From NCBI GenBank assembly GCA_045124505.1, contig JBGVLZ010000103.1:1-64000 (forward strand): DNA of 64,000 bases. The letters run 5' to 3'. Under the pieces are notes generated by a model. The model was not told the origin of the DNA. It worked only from the letters and a program-made list of their open reading frames with translations, and made no database searches. Shown here piece by piece: positions 42,325 to 50,696 of the stretch. Within the stretch, counting starts at the first letter, position 1. Every line of letters starts with the position of its first letter. Position numbers and translations under genes: made by a program. The DNA comes from RGIG7213 sp045124505 (GTDB taxonomy: Bacteria > Bacillota > Clostridia > Oscillospirales > CAG-272).

Positions 42325-43677
42325 TTAGTTAACACCCTGCCACTTCATAGCTTCAGCAACCTTAAGGAAGCCTGCAATGTTAGCACCTGCAACGAGGTCA
42401 CCTTCCATGCCGTATTCCTTAGCAGCTTTTGCAGAGTTTGTGAAAATGCTCTTCATAATACCCTTGAGCTTTTCGTCAACTTCTTCAGCAGACCATGACA
42501 AACGCATGGAGTTCTGTGTCATTTCAAGACCGGAAACAGCAACACCGCCTGCGTTAACAGCCTTAGAAGGAGCAACAACAACACCGTTCTGCTTCAAGTA
42601 TGCAATAGCTTCGTTTGTTGAAGGCATGTTGGAAACTTCAACATAGTACTTAACGCCGTTAGCAACGATCTTTTCAGCTTCAACCATACCAACTTCGTTC
42701 TGAGTTGCACAAGGCATAAGAATGTCAGCCTTAACACCCCAGGGCTTTTCACCTGCAAAGAAAGGAACACCGAACTTGTCTGCATAGTCCTGAACCTTGT
42801 TACGGCAGGAATTACGCATTTCAAGCATGTAATTGATCTTTTCTTCTGTGTTTACGCCGTCCTCATCGTATATGTAACCGTCGGGACCGGAGATCGTAAC
42901 GACCTTACCGCCAAGCTCTGTAATCTTCTTTACAGTACCCCAAGCAACGTTACCGAAGCCGGAAACTGCAAATGTCTTACCTTCGATGGATTCACCGAGG
43001 CTCTTGAGCATTTCAACAACATAGTAAACAGCACCGAAACCTGTTGCTTCGGGACGGATAAGAGAACCGCCGCTGTTGATATTCTTACCTGTGAGAACGC
43101 CTGTGAATTCGTCACGGATTCTCTTGTACTGACCGAACATATATCCGATCTCTCTTGCACCAACACCCATATCGCCTGCGGGAACGTCTGTGTCAGCACC
43201 TATATATTTCTGAAGCTCTGTCATAAAGCTCTGGCAGAAACGCATAACTTCGCCGTCGGACTTACCTGTAGGATCGAAGTCGGAACCGCCCTTACCGCCG
43301 CCCATGGGAAGTGTTGTAAGAGCATTCTTAAATGTCTGCTCAAATCCCAAGAACTTCATGATGGAAAGGTTTACGGAAGGAGCGAAACGGATACCGCCCT
43401 TGTAAGGACCGATAGCAGAGTTAAACTGTACACGGTAACCCTTGTTTACCTGAACATTGCCGTTGTCATCAACCCATGCAACTCTGAAGGAGATAGCACG
43501 TTCGGGTTCAACCATACGGTCAACAACACCTGCTTTAACCAAGTCGGGGCGCTGTTCGATAACAGGCTCGATAGATTCAAGAACTTCTTTTACTGTCTGA
43601 TGAAATTCAGTCTCGCCGGGATTTGTACGAACAACTTTTTCGTACACGCCTGCAAGATATTCTGTTTTAAATGACAT
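42325..43677 (-). CDS. gdhA: Glutamate dehydrogenase (hexameric, NADP-type)
   Basis: A 450-residue cytosolic enzyme joining 2-oxoglutarate and ammonia to glutamate. The substrate motif GGGKGGSDFDPTGKS, the motif YKGGIRFAPSVN with a substrate lysine, the PAGDMGVGAREIGYM stretch and the dinucleotide-fold VSGFGNVAWG are all intact. The length and MSFKTEYLAGVYE N-terminus fit the 450-residue hexameric bacterial class, which usually uses NADPH. The ATG at 43677 has GGAGG just upstream; the longer frame from 43743 contains the promoter. Codon bias suggests high expression. Confidence 0.95.
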   Translation of the reverse strand: MSFKTEYLAGVYEKVVRTNPGETEFHQTVKEVLESIEPVIEQRPDLVKAGVVDRMVEPERAISFRVAWVDDNGNVQVNKGYRVQFNSAIGPYKGGIRFAPSVNLSIMKFLGFEQTFKNALTTLPMGGGKGGSDFDPTGKSDGEVMRFCQSFMTELQKYIGADTDVPAGDMGVGAREIGYMFGQYKRIRDEFTGVLTGKNINSGGSLIRPEATGFGAVYYVVEMLKSLGESIEGKTFAVSGFGNVAWGTVKKITELGGKVVTISGPDGYIYDEDGVNTEEKINYMLEMRNSCRNKVQDYADKFGVPFFAGEKPWGVKADILMPCATQNEVGMVEAEKIVANGVKYYVEVSNMPSTNEAIAYLKQNGVVVAPSKAVNAGGVAVSGLEMTQNSMRLSWSAEEVDEKLKGIMKSIFTNSAKAAKEYGMEGDLVAGANIAGFLKVAEAMKWQGVN

Positions 43678-43708
43678 AATAATCCTCCAAATTAAAGATT
43701 TCGGGCAA

Positions 43709-43737
43709 ATTATAGCACATATTTTGCAAGATTTCAA
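43709..43737 (-). promoter_or_regulatory. Promoter for gdhA
   Basis: Minus-strand TTGAAA (43732-43737) and TATAAT (43709-43714), spacer 17. Confidence 0.8.
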
Positions 43738-43907
43738 TACCAAATCCGTATTTTTTGTCTAAAAAAATAAAAATATTTTGTGAAATAGAATCTGATAACG
43801 CAGTTAGTAACAAATTATGTTATATTGTTTTAATTTACACATAAATGTATATTTTGATATCAATATGATATTTTCAAAAGGAGCCGGCCCCTTTTTTACG
43901 ATATATT

Positions 43908-45446
43908 TTAAATAACTTCAGATGCTTTTTCTTCAACTTGCAGAAGCTTTTTGTAATCCTCCATATATTTATTGAATCCCCGTATTACATCATCACTTGC
44001 CTTAACAGTCACACTTTCGGCGTTTGTAAATACACGGTTATTCAAATAATCTTCAAGTGTTTCGCCTTCCATTTTATCCGAAGCGTATGCAGCAAGAAGC
44101 GCCATACCGTACGGTCCGCCCTCACCTGCGGTTTTCATGCATGTTATCGGTGCGCCTGAACACACAGCCGACATATACATCTGACCGACCTTCGGGGTTT
44201 TGAAAAGTCCGCCGTGACCTGTCATAGAATCTATCTTGACATTTTCCTTTTCAAGTATATCCATACCAAGCTTCAAGGTCGCCATCGTAGAATAAAGAAT
44301 TGATCTGAAAAAGTTTGCAAGCGTGAATTTACTGTCAGGACGGCGCACAACTAACGGACGTCCGTTTTCAATATGCGTTATGACCTCGCCTGCAAGATAA
44401 TTACAAACAAGCACACCGCCGCAGTCATCGTCACCCTGCAGTGATTTTTCGTAAAGCTTTGTATAAATTTCCCCATCCGTCGCATCTGCGCCGAGAAGTC
44501 CTGCCGCTTCTTTAAGAACAGATACCCATGCATTTGAGTCGGTTGTGCAGTTGTTACCGTGAACCATTGCGACATTCTTTCCGCTTGGTGTCGTGATAAT
44601 ATCTATTTCTTCATACACATTTTCAAGCGGTTTTTCCGTAACGACCATCGCAAAAATCGACGTACCTGCAGAAACATTTCCTGTTCTCGGTGCAACTGCA
44701 TTTGTTGCGATCATGCCTGTTCCGCCATCTCCCTCCGGAGGGGCAAACGGAATTCCCTCAGGCAAAAGACCGTCTATCATTTCACTGCCCGCTTTTGTAA
44801 GGGTGCCCGCATTGTCACCTGCGACAAGTATCTTCGGTAAAACATCGGTGAGATTCCACGGTATTTTTTTCTCATCTGCAAGCTTATTGAATTTTTCTAC
44901 CATTTTTTCGTCATAGCAAAGCTTTTCGGTATCCACAGGGAACATTCCCGATGCTTCGCCTATCCCGACAGCGTTAACACCTGTAAGCATATAATGAACA
45001 TATCCTGCAAGGCTTGTTATATGCGCCACTTTTGAAACATGTTCCTCGCCGTTCAAAACAGCCTGATACAAATGAGCTATCGACCATCTTTGCGGAATAT
45101 TGAAATTAAAAAGCTCCGTAAGCTCATATGCCGCCTGTGATGTTATTGTGTTCTGCCACGTTCTGAAAGGCACTAAAAGATTCCAATCTTCATCGAAAAC
45201 GAGATATCCGTGCATCATGCCCGAAAGTCCCATATATGCAATATCTTCCCTGCCCTGTATCTGTGACAGCGCAGTTTTAAGACCGTCCCATACCTTTGAA
45301 ACATCATATGTCCATATGCCGTTTTCGTATGAGCTTGCCCACGTGTAATCTCCGCTTGACACGGGTTTATATTCAGAATCGAGAGCAACAGCCTTTATTC
45401 TTGTTGAACCAAACTCAACACCAAGAAATTTTTTATTAGTTTTCAT
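43908..45446 (-). CDS. FGGY-family carbohydrate kinase
   Basis: A 512-residue sugar kinase of the FGGY family (xylulokinase/ribulokinase/glycerol kinase superfamily). It has VEFGSTRIKAVALD near the N-terminus (phosphate loop 1), YMGLSGMMHGYLVFD (about 80-95), the GNVSAGTSIFA motif, and a C-terminal SMTGHGGLFKTPKVGQMYMSAVC containing the ATP-binding GG signature. It phosphorylates a sugar or polyol in the cytosol; the exact substrate cannot be set from sequence alone. No isomerase is adjacent. The ATG at 45446 follows AAGGCGGTGA. Confidence 0.88.
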   Translation of the reverse strand: MKTNKKFLGVEFGSTRIKAVALDSEYKPVSSGDYTWASSYENGIWTYDVSKVWDGLKTALSQIQGREDIAYMGLSGMMHGYLVFDEDWNLLVPFRTWQNTITSQAAYELTELFNFNIPQRWSIAHLYQAVLNGEEHVSKVAHITSLAGYVHYMLTGVNAVGIGEASGMFPVDTEKLCYDEKMVEKFNKLADEKKIPWNLTDVLPKILVAGDNAGTLTKAGSEMIDGLLPEGIPFAPPEGDGGTGMIATNAVAPRTGNVSAGTSIFAMVVTEKPLENVYEEIDIITTPSGKNVAMVHGNNCTTDSNAWVSVLKEAAGLLGADATDGEIYTKLYEKSLQGDDDCGGVLVCNYLAGEVITHIENGRPLVVRRPDSKFTLANFFRSILYSTMATLKLGMDILEKENVKIDSMTGHGGLFKTPKVGQMYMSAVCSGAPITCMKTAGEGGPYGMALLAAYASDKMEGETLEDYLNNRVFTNAESVTVKASDDVIRGFNKYMEDYKKLLQVEEKASEVI

Positions 45447-45467
45447 ATACTTCACCGCCTTGATTAT

Positions 45468-45496
45468 ATTGTACCATACAACATTCAAAATGTCAA
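45468..45496 (-). promoter_or_regulatory. Promoter for the FGGY kinase
   Basis: Minus-strand TTGACA (45491-45496) and TACAAT (45468-45473), spacer 17. Confidence 0.78.
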
Positions 45497-45557
45497 ATCC
45501 ACGACAGATTTTTATCTGTCATATATCATATTATTCGCAGTTATCGTTGCCTTGAAA

Positions 45558-45599
45558 TAAAAATCGGCAGGAAAACATATTCCTGCCGAAATTTTTATT
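45558..45599 (-). terminator. Terminator after the sodium/solute symporter
   Basis: CGGCAGGA (45565-45572) pairs with TCCTGCCG (45581-45588), extended by A/T pairs, with a U-run on the minus strand. Confidence 0.9.
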
Positions 45600-45604
45600 A
45601 AAAA

Positions 45605-47170
45605 TTATTCGCACTTGCCTGCACGTACAGCCTCGAAATCTTCTTCGATTTCTTTCGAGGGTGCTTTTGTCAGGAGCGAAACAACAACGATGCAGAGTGA
45701 AGAGAAGATGAATGCGGGGAGAAGCTCATAAATTGCGAACACTCCGCCTATCTTGCTGAGCACGAGCTTCCAGAAAAATACCATGAAAGCACCGCTTATC
45801 ATACCTGCAACAGCACCGGGCTTATTGACACGCTTCCAGAAAAGGGAGAATATCATGATCGGACCGAATGTTGCACCGAAGCCTGCCCAAGCAAATGAAA
45901 CTATCTCAAATATAACGCTGTTTTCGTCAAGCGCTATAACAATACCGATAGCTGTGAGAACGAGAAGTGTAATTCTCGAAACAGTCATAACCTGCTTGTC
46001 GCTTGCGTTTTTCTTGAACACGCCCTGGAAAACGTTCTTTGAAAATGCAGAAGCCGCAATAAGCAGATATGAGTCTGATGAGCTGATAGTTGCCGCCAGA
46101 ATTCCTGCCATTACAAAACCTGCAAGGATCGGGGGCAAGAATGATTCGGACATAAGAATAAATATGCTTTCAGCAGATGATTTTGTCAAAAGCGCATCGG
46201 GGAAAAGCTGACGTCCGACAATACCGATGAATACGGCAACAGCAAGGGAGATAACTACCCAAACCATAGCAATTCTGCGTGAACGCTTGAGCTCTTCTTC
46301 CTTACGTATAGCCATAAAACGAAGGAGAACCTGGGGCATACCGAAGTAACCAAGACCCCATGCCATCATTGAAAATACACTAAGCAAGCCGTAGTTTGCA
46401 GCTTCACCGAATACAGGCTTACCTACTTCAAGAAGCTGTTTTCCTGTTTCACTGTCAACAGTGGGTGTTGCAAGACCGAAGAATTCAAAGAAGCCGGGGA
46501 TCGATTTCGCATTTTCAAGAACAGCGCTGATACCGCCTGCCTGTGCCACACCGATGATAACGATGACTGTAAGTGCCACTATCATAACGATAGCCTGCAT
46601 AAAGTCAGATGCGCTTTCAGCCAAGAATCCGCCGAGTATCGTATACACAAGCACGAACACCGCACCTACGATAAGCATCGACTGATACGATGTACCGAAT
46701 AATGTTGAGAAAAGCTTTCCGCAAGTAACAAAACAGCTTGATGCATATACTGTGAAGAATATAAGTATAAACAAAGCCGAAATAAGCATTATATGCTTAT
46801 TCTTTTCTCTGAAACGGTTTGAAAAGAAATCGGGAAGTGTAATTGAGTTGTTTGCCCTTACACTGTAGCGTCTTAAACGCTTTGATACGATAAGCCAGTT
46901 AAAGTATGTACCTACCGCAAGACCTATAGCCGTCCATGCCGCATCCGCAAGACCGCACCAATAAGCGACACCGGGAAGACCCATAAGGAGCCAACCGCTC
47001 ATGTCAGATGCTTCCGCACTCATAGCCGTTACCCACGGACCGAGTGAACGTCCGCCAAGGAAGTATTCCTCAGAACTTTTATTGGCACGCTTTGCATAAA
47101 ACACACCAATCATAATGACCGCCGCCATATATATGACCATGGCGATCAATATCTGAATAGTACTATTCAT
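45605..47170 (-). CDS. Sodium/solute symporter (PutP-type, SSS family)
   Basis: A 521-residue membrane transporter with about 13 helices. SEEYFLGGRSLGPWVTAMSAEASDMSGWLLMGLPG is the SSS/PutP signature (about 31-65), containing the Na+-site serines, and WGLGYFGMPQVLLRFMA (about 275-290) is typical of sodium/proline symporters. It imports proline or a similar solute with Na+. The nearby Na+-pumping decarboxylase may supply the gradient. The ATG at 47170 has GGAGG six bases upstream. Confidence 0.9.
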   Translation of the reverse strand: MNSTIQILIAMVIYMAAVIMIGVFYAKRANKSSEEYFLGGRSLGPWVTAMSAEASDMSGWLLMGLPGVAYWCGLADAAWTAIGLAVGTYFNWLIVSKRLRRYSVRANNSITLPDFFSNRFREKNKHIMLISALFILIFFTVYASSCFVTCGKLFSTLFGTSYQSMLIVGAVFVLVYTILGGFLAESASDFMQAIVMIVALTVIVIIGVAQAGGISAVLENAKSIPGFFEFFGLATPTVDSETGKQLLEVGKPVFGEAANYGLLSVFSMMAWGLGYFGMPQVLLRFMAIRKEEELKRSRRIAMVWVVISLAVAVFIGIVGRQLFPDALLTKSSAESIFILMSESFLPPILAGFVMAGILAATISSSDSYLLIAASAFSKNVFQGVFKKNASDKQVMTVSRITLLVLTAIGIVIALDENSVIFEIVSFAWAGFGATFGPIMIFSLFWKRVNKPGAVAGMISGAFMVFFWKLVLSKIGGVFAIYELLPAFIFSSLCIVVVSLLTKAPSKEIEEDFEAVRAGKCE

Positions 47171-47203
47171 ATTTTTCCTCCACATTAAAATGATTTATGT
47201 TAT

Positions 47204-47233
47204 ATTATACCATAAATATAACGTAAAAGTCAA
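47204..47233 (-). promoter_or_regulatory. Promoter for the symporter
   Basis: Minus-strand TTGACT (47228-47233) and TATAAT (47204-47209), spacer 18. Confidence 0.6.
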
Positions 47234-47289
47234 TATCTTTTTTACATATTATACATAAGCTTCTTTTTTCTTGTACAGGTTAAAAATGG

Positions 47290-47320
47290 CATCTGCCATT
47301 TTTGAGGCAAATGCCAATAA
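47290..47320. other. Intergenic hairpin
   Basis: AAAAATGGCA and TGCCATTTTT pair perfectly over a two-base loop near 47284-47305. It lies in a gap of about 520 bases (47186-47708) whose remainder is AT-rich and holds only one possible micro-ORF (47381-47470). Confidence 0.5.
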
Positions 47321-47380
47321 ATACAATAAAACACAAAACAGCATCAAAGTAAATGTATTAGCTTATCGCCGTCCCGTCAT

Positions 47381-47470
47381 TCAAAACACTATCACCGCTT
47401 TTCTGTTTTGTTCAAAGCCACTCCTCTGCAGCATTTTCTCGTAACGCTTTAAATCGACTGTATATTTCAC
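47381..47470 (-). CDS. Possible 29-residue protein
   Basis: A short frame starting at GTG (47470) encodes a basic 29-residue peptide with DLKRYEKMLQRSGFEQNRK and ending AVIVF. GGAGG lies ten bases upstream (47481-47485). An ATG four bases upstream in another frame sits at the ideal distance and would give a different 20-residue peptide, so the reading frame is unclear. The amino-acid makeup looks protein-like. It may be a real small gene or the decayed end of a larger one. Confidence 0.35.
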   Translation of the reverse strand: MKYTVDLKRYEKMLQRSGFEQNRKAVIVF

Positions 47471-47708
47471 CCATTTTAGACCTCCGATGTTTTTAAATAT
47501 TAAGTCAAAGAAATTATCACATTAATAACTTGTAATACAATAATATCACAAAAGGATAATTTTATCAACTGTATTGTGGATGATAATTTTGTTCAGCGTA
47601 TACTTTCTCCCTATTTTTTAAAAGCTATTTATTTGCATATGGCTTTTAACACTTACGGTTTTAGTAAAATTACTTGATGTACTCACTGTGAAATCAAAGA
47701 CTGTCGCC

Positions 47709-47948
47709 TCATTTTGTATTTCTGCATATTATTAAAAGCAAGGTTGACGATATAATCAACGAAAAAGCCAAGTAAAGCAGATAGGGCAGCTCAATGATTT
47801 TAATAAAAAAATCGTCAAATCCGTTGAATATACAACGGATGGCAACACCTAAAATGCTACAAAAACAAAAGCCCACAAAAAGAACACTAAAGAATTGAAG
47901 AAATAAAAACAATAAACATGACTTTTGTTTTTTGTTGGTCTTTTTCAT
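47709..47948 (-). CDS. Small two-helix membrane protein
   Basis: A 79-residue protein with a basic N-terminus (MKKTNKKQK), two hydrophobic helices (about 12-35 and 53-74) and a short tail ending CRNTK. I do not recognise a family. It overlaps the upstream four-helix-bundle gene by four bases, and AAGGAG lies just before the ATG, so it is translated with it. Function unknown; it may belong to the same IVS-like unit. Confidence 0.6.
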   Translation of the reverse strand: MKKTNKKQKSCLLFLFLQFFSVLFVGFCFCSILGVAIRCIFNGFDDFFIKIIELPYLLYLAFSLIISSTLLLIICRNTK

Positions 47949-48298
47949 TTAACATTCTCCTTTGCGGTATTAATGGAGGAAATCAGCATGACACGAATAC
48001 TTGTACAAGTGGAATCAAGCATCTTGTATTCATTTTCATCAATATAATTTGTCTTGTATAGAAGCTCTAACCAATATCCCGTTTCGTTTGCTTCTTTGAG
48101 TGCAATTTGAAGCTTGGCAATAAAATCCGCCTTACCGTGAGCATACTGAGCCTCACGGATGTTTGCGCCAACGGAGGTACCACTTCTGCCGATTTGATTG
48201 GAGATGATGGATTCGCGTTTTTCCTTTAAGAATTTTACAAGATTTATGATTTGAATCGCAAAATCCATAGATTGAACAGATAATTTGTCGTTTCTCAT
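47945..48298 (-). CDS. Four-helix bundle protein (23S rRNA IVS/Avd family)
   Basis: A 117-residue all-helical protein of the S23/IVS family (PF05635-like). IQIINLVKFLKEKRES, SNQIGRSGTSVGANIREAQ and KLQIALKEANETGYWLELL are the family signatures. Homologues are encoded in 23S rRNA intervening sequences or serve as the accessory protein (Avd) of diversity-generating retroelements. Here neither rRNA nor a reverse transcriptase is present. A GAGGTGATG ribosome site precedes the ATG. Directly upstream lies a 200-base array of small hairpins. Confidence 0.9.
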   Translation of the reverse strand: MRNDKLSVQSMDFAIQIINLVKFLKEKRESIISNQIGRSGTSVGANIREAQYAHGKADFIAKLQIALKEANETGYWLELLYKTNYIDENEYKMLDSTCTSIRVMLISSINTAKENVK

Positions 48299-48350
48299 AA
48301 CATCACCTCTTTCGGTATAAGTATATCATATTTATCTTCGTTTGTCAATG

Positions 48351-48546
48351 AAGCATGCCGTTGGCAATATGAAGCAGCAACTGCAACAAGTTGCCGTTGC
48401 CATGAAGTATTCCGCAGGCGGAACATGAAGCGAAGCGCGTATCTTCATGCGGCGGAGTTTGCAAGCAAACTCCTTGCCACTGCTTCATAGCCGAAGGCTA
48501 CTTCATTAGCGAAGCGTCTTCATGCGCCTATGCGCGCTTCATTCAA
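48351..48546. repeat. Dense hairpin array with ATGAAG / CTTCAT units
   Basis: About 200 bases of short hairpins: GCAACT/AGTTGC, TTCCGC-AG-GCGGAA, GGAGTTTGC-AA-GCAAACTCC, TAGCC-GAA-GGCTA, GCGC/GCGC. In the left half the hairpins are separated by ATGAAG, and in the right half by CTTCAT, so the whole region is also one large inverted repeat centred near 48450. It sits upstream of the IVS-family gene and resembles the folded ends of rRNA intervening sequences. Confidence 0.75.
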
Positions 48547-48586
48547 AAAACGCACTTTTGTCTGTCAGACAAAAGTGCGTTTTTTG
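48545..48586 (-). terminator. Terminator of tRNA-Ser
   Basis: AAAAAACGCACTTTTGTCTG pairs almost perfectly with CAGACAAAAGTGCGTTTTTT, giving a long stem with a U-run on the minus strand directly after tRNA-Ser. Confidence 0.92.
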
Positions 48587-48587
48587 T

Positions 48588-48678
48588 TGGCGGAGAAGCA
48601 GAGATTCGAACTCTGGAACCGTTTTACCGGTTACACGATTTCCAGTCGTGCGCCCTCGACCAACTAGGCGACTTCTCC
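48588..48678 (-). tRNA. tRNA-Ser (GGA)
   Basis: A 91-base class II tRNA. The acceptor GGAGAAG pairs with CTTCTCC, with discriminator G and an encoded CCA. The anticodon stem CACGA/TCGTG encloses loop CTGGAAA with anticodon GGA. The long variable arm (AACCGGTAAAACGGTT type) is typical of serine tRNAs. Confidence 0.95.
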
Positions 48679-48778
48679 ATATCGGTTGAATACTTGTGTA
48701 TTATATCACAATAAATCAGAAAAATCAAGGGGTTTTTCAAAAAAATATTATTTTTTTACAATTCAACCGGTTTTGATG

Positions 48779-49216
48779 TTATATCACTATATTAACATCA
48801 AAATTTTTTGCACAGCACGGGCATTTTACAGTATGCCTTCCCTTTTTCCTCGGCAAGCGCAGAAAGTTTTTACAGTGCGGACATTTGCGATAACGGTGTG
48901 TTTTTATATATTTTATTCGGTTGAAGCTTCTTTTGAAAAACTCAAAGACAGGCTTTGAAAGCTTCAAATAGACCGCATTTTCCTTTTGTCTGGAATAAAT
49001 ATTTTTGGACATAACTCTGAAAACGATAAGTGCAAGCGGAGCGAAGCTTAAAAAGAAAAGTGTTAAGGATATTACCTGTGACGCTTTTGATGACGAAAAA
49101 GCAAGAAACATTCTTGCTATACAAATAACAAAATACACGCAGAACATAAAAAACGAAAGCTTATCGTATCCGTATCTGCCGTACATAAATTTTATAAGTT
49201 TATCTCTGAATCTCAT
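48779..49216 (-). CDS. Membrane protein with C-terminal zinc ribbon
   Basis: A 145-residue protein with a basic N-terminus, two hydrophobic helices (about 20-40 and 47-68), a basic linker and a C-terminal zinc ribbon, CPHCKNFLRLPRKKG followed by VKCPCCAKNF. The cytosolic ribbon may bind nucleic acid or a protein. I do not recognise a named family. It begins 47 bases after oadA on the same strand and may be transcribed with the decarboxylase operon. The start at 49216 has GGGGGA upstream. Confidence 0.68.
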   Translation of the reverse strand: MRFRDKLIKFMYGRYGYDKLSFFMFCVYFVICIARMFLAFSSSKASQVISLTLFFLSFAPLALIVFRVMSKNIYSRQKENAVYLKLSKPVFEFFKRSFNRIKYIKTHRYRKCPHCKNFLRLPRKKGRHTVKCPCCAKNFDVNIVI

Positions 49217-49230
49217 TTTATCCCCCAAAA

Positions 49231-49258
49231 TCAGTAAGGACAACCTTGCGGTCGTCCT
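49231..49258. repeat. GACC..GGTC palindromic repeat, copy 1
   Basis: GTAAGGACAACC and GGTCGTCCTTAC flank a TTGC loop. It overlaps the end of oadA's downstream gap. Related copies lie at 57528 and 60061. Confidence 0.6.
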
Positions 49259-49263
49259 TACCA

Positions 49264-50679
49264 TTATATAGAAACATCTTGAACAAATATTTCTCTTACT
49301 GTATCTTTTTTCTTTTCAGGTTCTGTATTCGACAGTTTTCCTCTTTTTTCGAAGAAATCCGTTGCAACCTTCGGGAAAAGTGCGTAGGAAAGCACGTCCT
49401 CCTCGCACTTGGCAATTCCCTTTGTTTCCTCTTTGTACTTTTCAAGCTCAGGTGAAATAAGATCAGCAGGGCGGCAAGTTAAAACTTCTTCATCGCCTAT
49501 TGCTTTTTTGCGTACCTCTTCATTGACCTCACCCGGAAGTTTTCCGTATTCGCCCTTTAAAAGTCCTTTTGACTCTTTAGTGAACACCTTATATCTTTCA
49601 CCCGAAAGTACGTTCAAAACGGACTGTGAGCCTACTATCTGGCTTGTAGGTGTAACAAGCGGTGGATATCCGAAATCCTTTCTTACACGGGGAATTTCAG
49701 CAAGCACCTCGTAATATTTATCCTCTGCATTCGCCTGTTTGAGCTGTGAGATGAGATTTGAAAGCATACCGCCGGGCACTTGGTAAAGAAGCGTATTTGT
49801 GTCAACATTCAGTACCTTCGGATCAAGCGAACCGCTTTCTTTAAGCTTCTTCGCAATACCTCTGAAATGCGATGCGGCATCGCTCAAAAGTGCAAGATCA
49901 AGACCTGTATCACGCTCGGTTGATGCCATTGTTGCAACCAGCGATTCTGTTGCAGGCTGTGACGTGCCGTTTGCAAGCGGTGACAGCGCTGTGTCGACTA
50001 TATCAACACCTGCCATTGCCGCCATAAGATACGTCATATCACCCGTACCGGATGTGTTGTGCGTATGCAAATGGATCGGAATAGATATTTTTTCTTTAAG
50101 CGCCTTGACAAGTGAATATGCATCATAGGGCAAAAGCAGATTTGCCATATCCTTGATACAGATTATATCGGCGCCTTTTTCTTCAAGTCTGCAAGCAAGC
50201 TCCACAAAATATTCATGGCTGTGCACAGGGCTTGTTGTGTAGCTTATCGCCGCTTCTACCGTACCGCCGTACTGCTTTGTATATTTCATTGCCGCTTCGA
50301 TATTTCTTATATCGTTAAGTGCATCGAAAATTCTGATTATATCAATACCGTTTTCAATCGATTTCTTAACAAACGCTTCAACTGTATCGTCTGCATAGTG
50401 CTTATATCCGAGAAGATTCTGCCCTCTTAAAAGCATCTGCAGCTTTGTATTCGGCAAAGCCTTGCGGAGTGTGCGGAGTCTTTCCCACGGATCTTCATTC
50501 AAAAAGCGCATACAAGAATCAAACGTCGCCCCTCCCCAGCATTCAAGGGAATAAAAACCTATTTTATCGAGTATTTCACAAGCGGGAAGCATATCCTCTA
50601 TCCTCATTCTTGTGGCGGCTTGCGACTGATGCGCATCACGCAGTATCGTATCTGTTATTTTTAACGGATTTTTAGCCAT
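49264..50679 (-). CDS. oadA: Oxaloacetate decarboxylase alpha chain (carboxyltransferase subunit)
   Basis: A 471-residue carboxyltransferase that moves CO2 from oxaloacetate to biotin. TDTILRDAHQSQAATRMR is the metal-binding start of the barrel, LECWGGATFDSCMRFL follows, and HTHNTSGTGDMTYL (about 204-217) supplies the zinc histidines. The biotin domain is not fused; it is encoded separately at 51887. Together with OadB and OadG this makes a Na+ pump. AAAGGGG precedes the ATG. It is fourth in the oadG-BCCP-oadB-oadA operon. Confidence 0.93.
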   Translation of the reverse strand: MAKNPLKITDTILRDAHQSQAATRMRIEDMLPACEILDKIGFYSLECWGGATFDSCMRFLNEDPWERLRTLRKALPNTKLQMLLRGQNLLGYKHYADDTVEAFVKKSIENGIDIIRIFDALNDIRNIEAAMKYTKQYGGTVEAAISYTTSPVHSHEYFVELACRLEEKGADIICIKDMANLLLPYDAYSLVKALKEKISIPIHLHTHNTSGTGDMTYLMAAMAGVDIVDTALSPLANGTSQPATESLVATMASTERDTGLDLALLSDAASHFRGIAKKLKESGSLDPKVLNVDTNTLLYQVPGGMLSNLISQLKQANAEDKYYEVLAEIPRVRKDFGYPPLVTPTSQIVGSQSVLNVLSGERYKVFTKESKGLLKGEYGKLPGEVNEEVRKKAIGDEEVLTCRPADLISPELEKYKEETKGIAKCEEDVLSYALFPKVATDFFEKRGKLSNTEPEKKKDTVREIFVQDVSI

Positions 50680-50696
50680 ATTATACCCCTTTCAAA

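Noticed and set aside
47945..48298. Four-helix-bundle gene as part of a diversity-generating retroelement
   Set aside because: No reverse transcriptase, template or variable repeat is found in the window.
48351..48546. Repeat array next to tRNA-Ser considered as a CRISPR
   Set aside because: The units are short hairpins of differing sequence without equal-length spacers and there are no cas genes; the ATGAAG/CTTCAT symmetry points to a folded element.
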